This document shows positions 63,909-64,000 of a DNA stretch of 64,000 nt, in pieces. The notes below the pieces were generated by a model. It made no database searches. It saw nothing but the letters and a program-made list of their open reading frames with translations, and had not been told where the DNA came from. Where the stretch lies: contig JAPFBL010000573.1 in the NCBI GenBank assembly GCA_026182355.1, positions 152,501-216,500 on the forward strand, read 5' to 3'. The position numbers and the translations under genes were made by a program. The stretch is from Hermatobates lingyangjiaoensis. Taxonomy: Eukaryota; Arthropoda; Insecta; Hemiptera; Hermatobatidae. Position 1 is the first letter of the stretch, and every line of letters starts with the position of its first letter.

Positions 63909-64000
63909 AGAGTCTAAATATTGAAAAGTGAGTCTTTTGTTATGTTTCAGTCTATGTGTCACTGTTTATTTTAAGTGTTATATATATATTCTATAAGAAG
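63908..64000 (+). mobile_element. PLE-derived unit, family O, fused to B
   Basis: AATATTGAAAAGTGAGTC, CAGTCTATGTGTCAC and TTTATTTTAAGTG then TATA match the complement of 49590-49680. A hybrid foldback of two families. Runs off the window. Confidence 0.5.

Overview
The window looks like intergenic and intronic DNA from a large, AT-rich animal genome, probably an arthropod. The grounds are three 3' remnants of Jockey-type LINEs, mariner and hAT elements, tRNA-derived SINEs, Penelope-like elements (PLEs), heavy (TA)n/(GA)n/(CT)n/(GT)n microsatellites, and only a few short exon-like islands with splice signals. No complete host gene is present. Nearly all long open frames run through microsatellites or repeats and are not genes.

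The dominant content is PLE material. Four coding remnants on the minus strand (about 23.24-23.44, 23.47-24.83 split by a mariner, 27.25-28.64 and 42.17-43.21 kb) carry PLE signatures: the reverse transcriptase YVDD motif and the GIY-YIG endonuclease with its C-x-x-C or D-C-x-x spacer. Around them lie dozens of short non-coding or N-terminal-coding PLE pieces. Many are head-to-head inverted pairs whose two outer ends are the same element terminus fused to (TA)n.

These pieces share one secondary structure that I read as a type I hammerhead ribozyme (HHR): stem I 5' strand, CTGANGA, one extra base, stem II, GAA, a 4-6 nt self-complementary A...U stem III, an H (not G) base, and the stem I 3' strand. 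I give family letters by sequence. A (GACT/AGTC stem I) is near 1.4, 27.6, 34.7, 46.5, 47.2, 49.8, 50.2 and 52.6 kb. D (ACGCGT stem III) is at 18.4, 19.9, 51.6 and 57.8 kb. E (CTGAAGA-C-GGC) is at 26.2, 36.5, 55.7 and 61.3 kb. F is at 0.5-0.6 kb, G at 25.3-25.4 and 30.6 kb, J (AGGCCT stem III) at 28.3 and 47.0 kb, and K at 42.0 kb. B, H, M, N, O and two N-terminal PLE modules are decayed relatives. In E, J and K the ribozyme lies just downstream of a PLE reading-frame end, which ties ribozyme and retroelement together. In K the pseudo-LTR reads TATA box, initiator, ribozyme, N-terminal coding, (TA)n. HHRs in PLEs are established knowledge; the extra base, the start codon inside the ribozyme and the two-sided (TA)n insertions are the points worth following.

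Other content by region. 0-5 kb: mariner remnant, CT-rich satellite. 7-15 kb: dispersed repeat, D foldbacks, SINE, an intact-ended hAT with 8-bp target duplication, and a 71-bp satellite grown from a SINE body. 15-24 kb: Jockey remnant, a candidate micro-exon, an inverted duplication, a GC-rich exon 1 with an EH1 repressor motif (possible homeobox gene, minus strand, 20.67-20.89 kb), and an 83-bp satellite. 24-32 kb: PLE cluster. 33-35 kb: inverted repeat enclosing a CCAAT/CRE promoter-like block. 35-41 kb: hAT, E-family PLE, Jockey and SINE remnants, and a candidate exon at 39.95-40.04 kb. 41-52 kb: PLE-rich. 52.7-54.7 kb: plain AT-rich DNA. 55-64 kb: E-family PLE, hAT, a GC-richer unrecognised block at 58.6-59.7 kb, dispersed repeats and B/O PLE ends. 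Unlisted stretches over 300 bases (for example 3.49-3.79, 12.0-13.3, 14.35-15.1, 28.84-29.5, 37.1-37.4, 43.4-44.4, 48.4-49.0, 52.75-54.7, 57.3-57.7, 60.0-60.8 kb) hold AT-rich DNA in which I see no gene or clear element.
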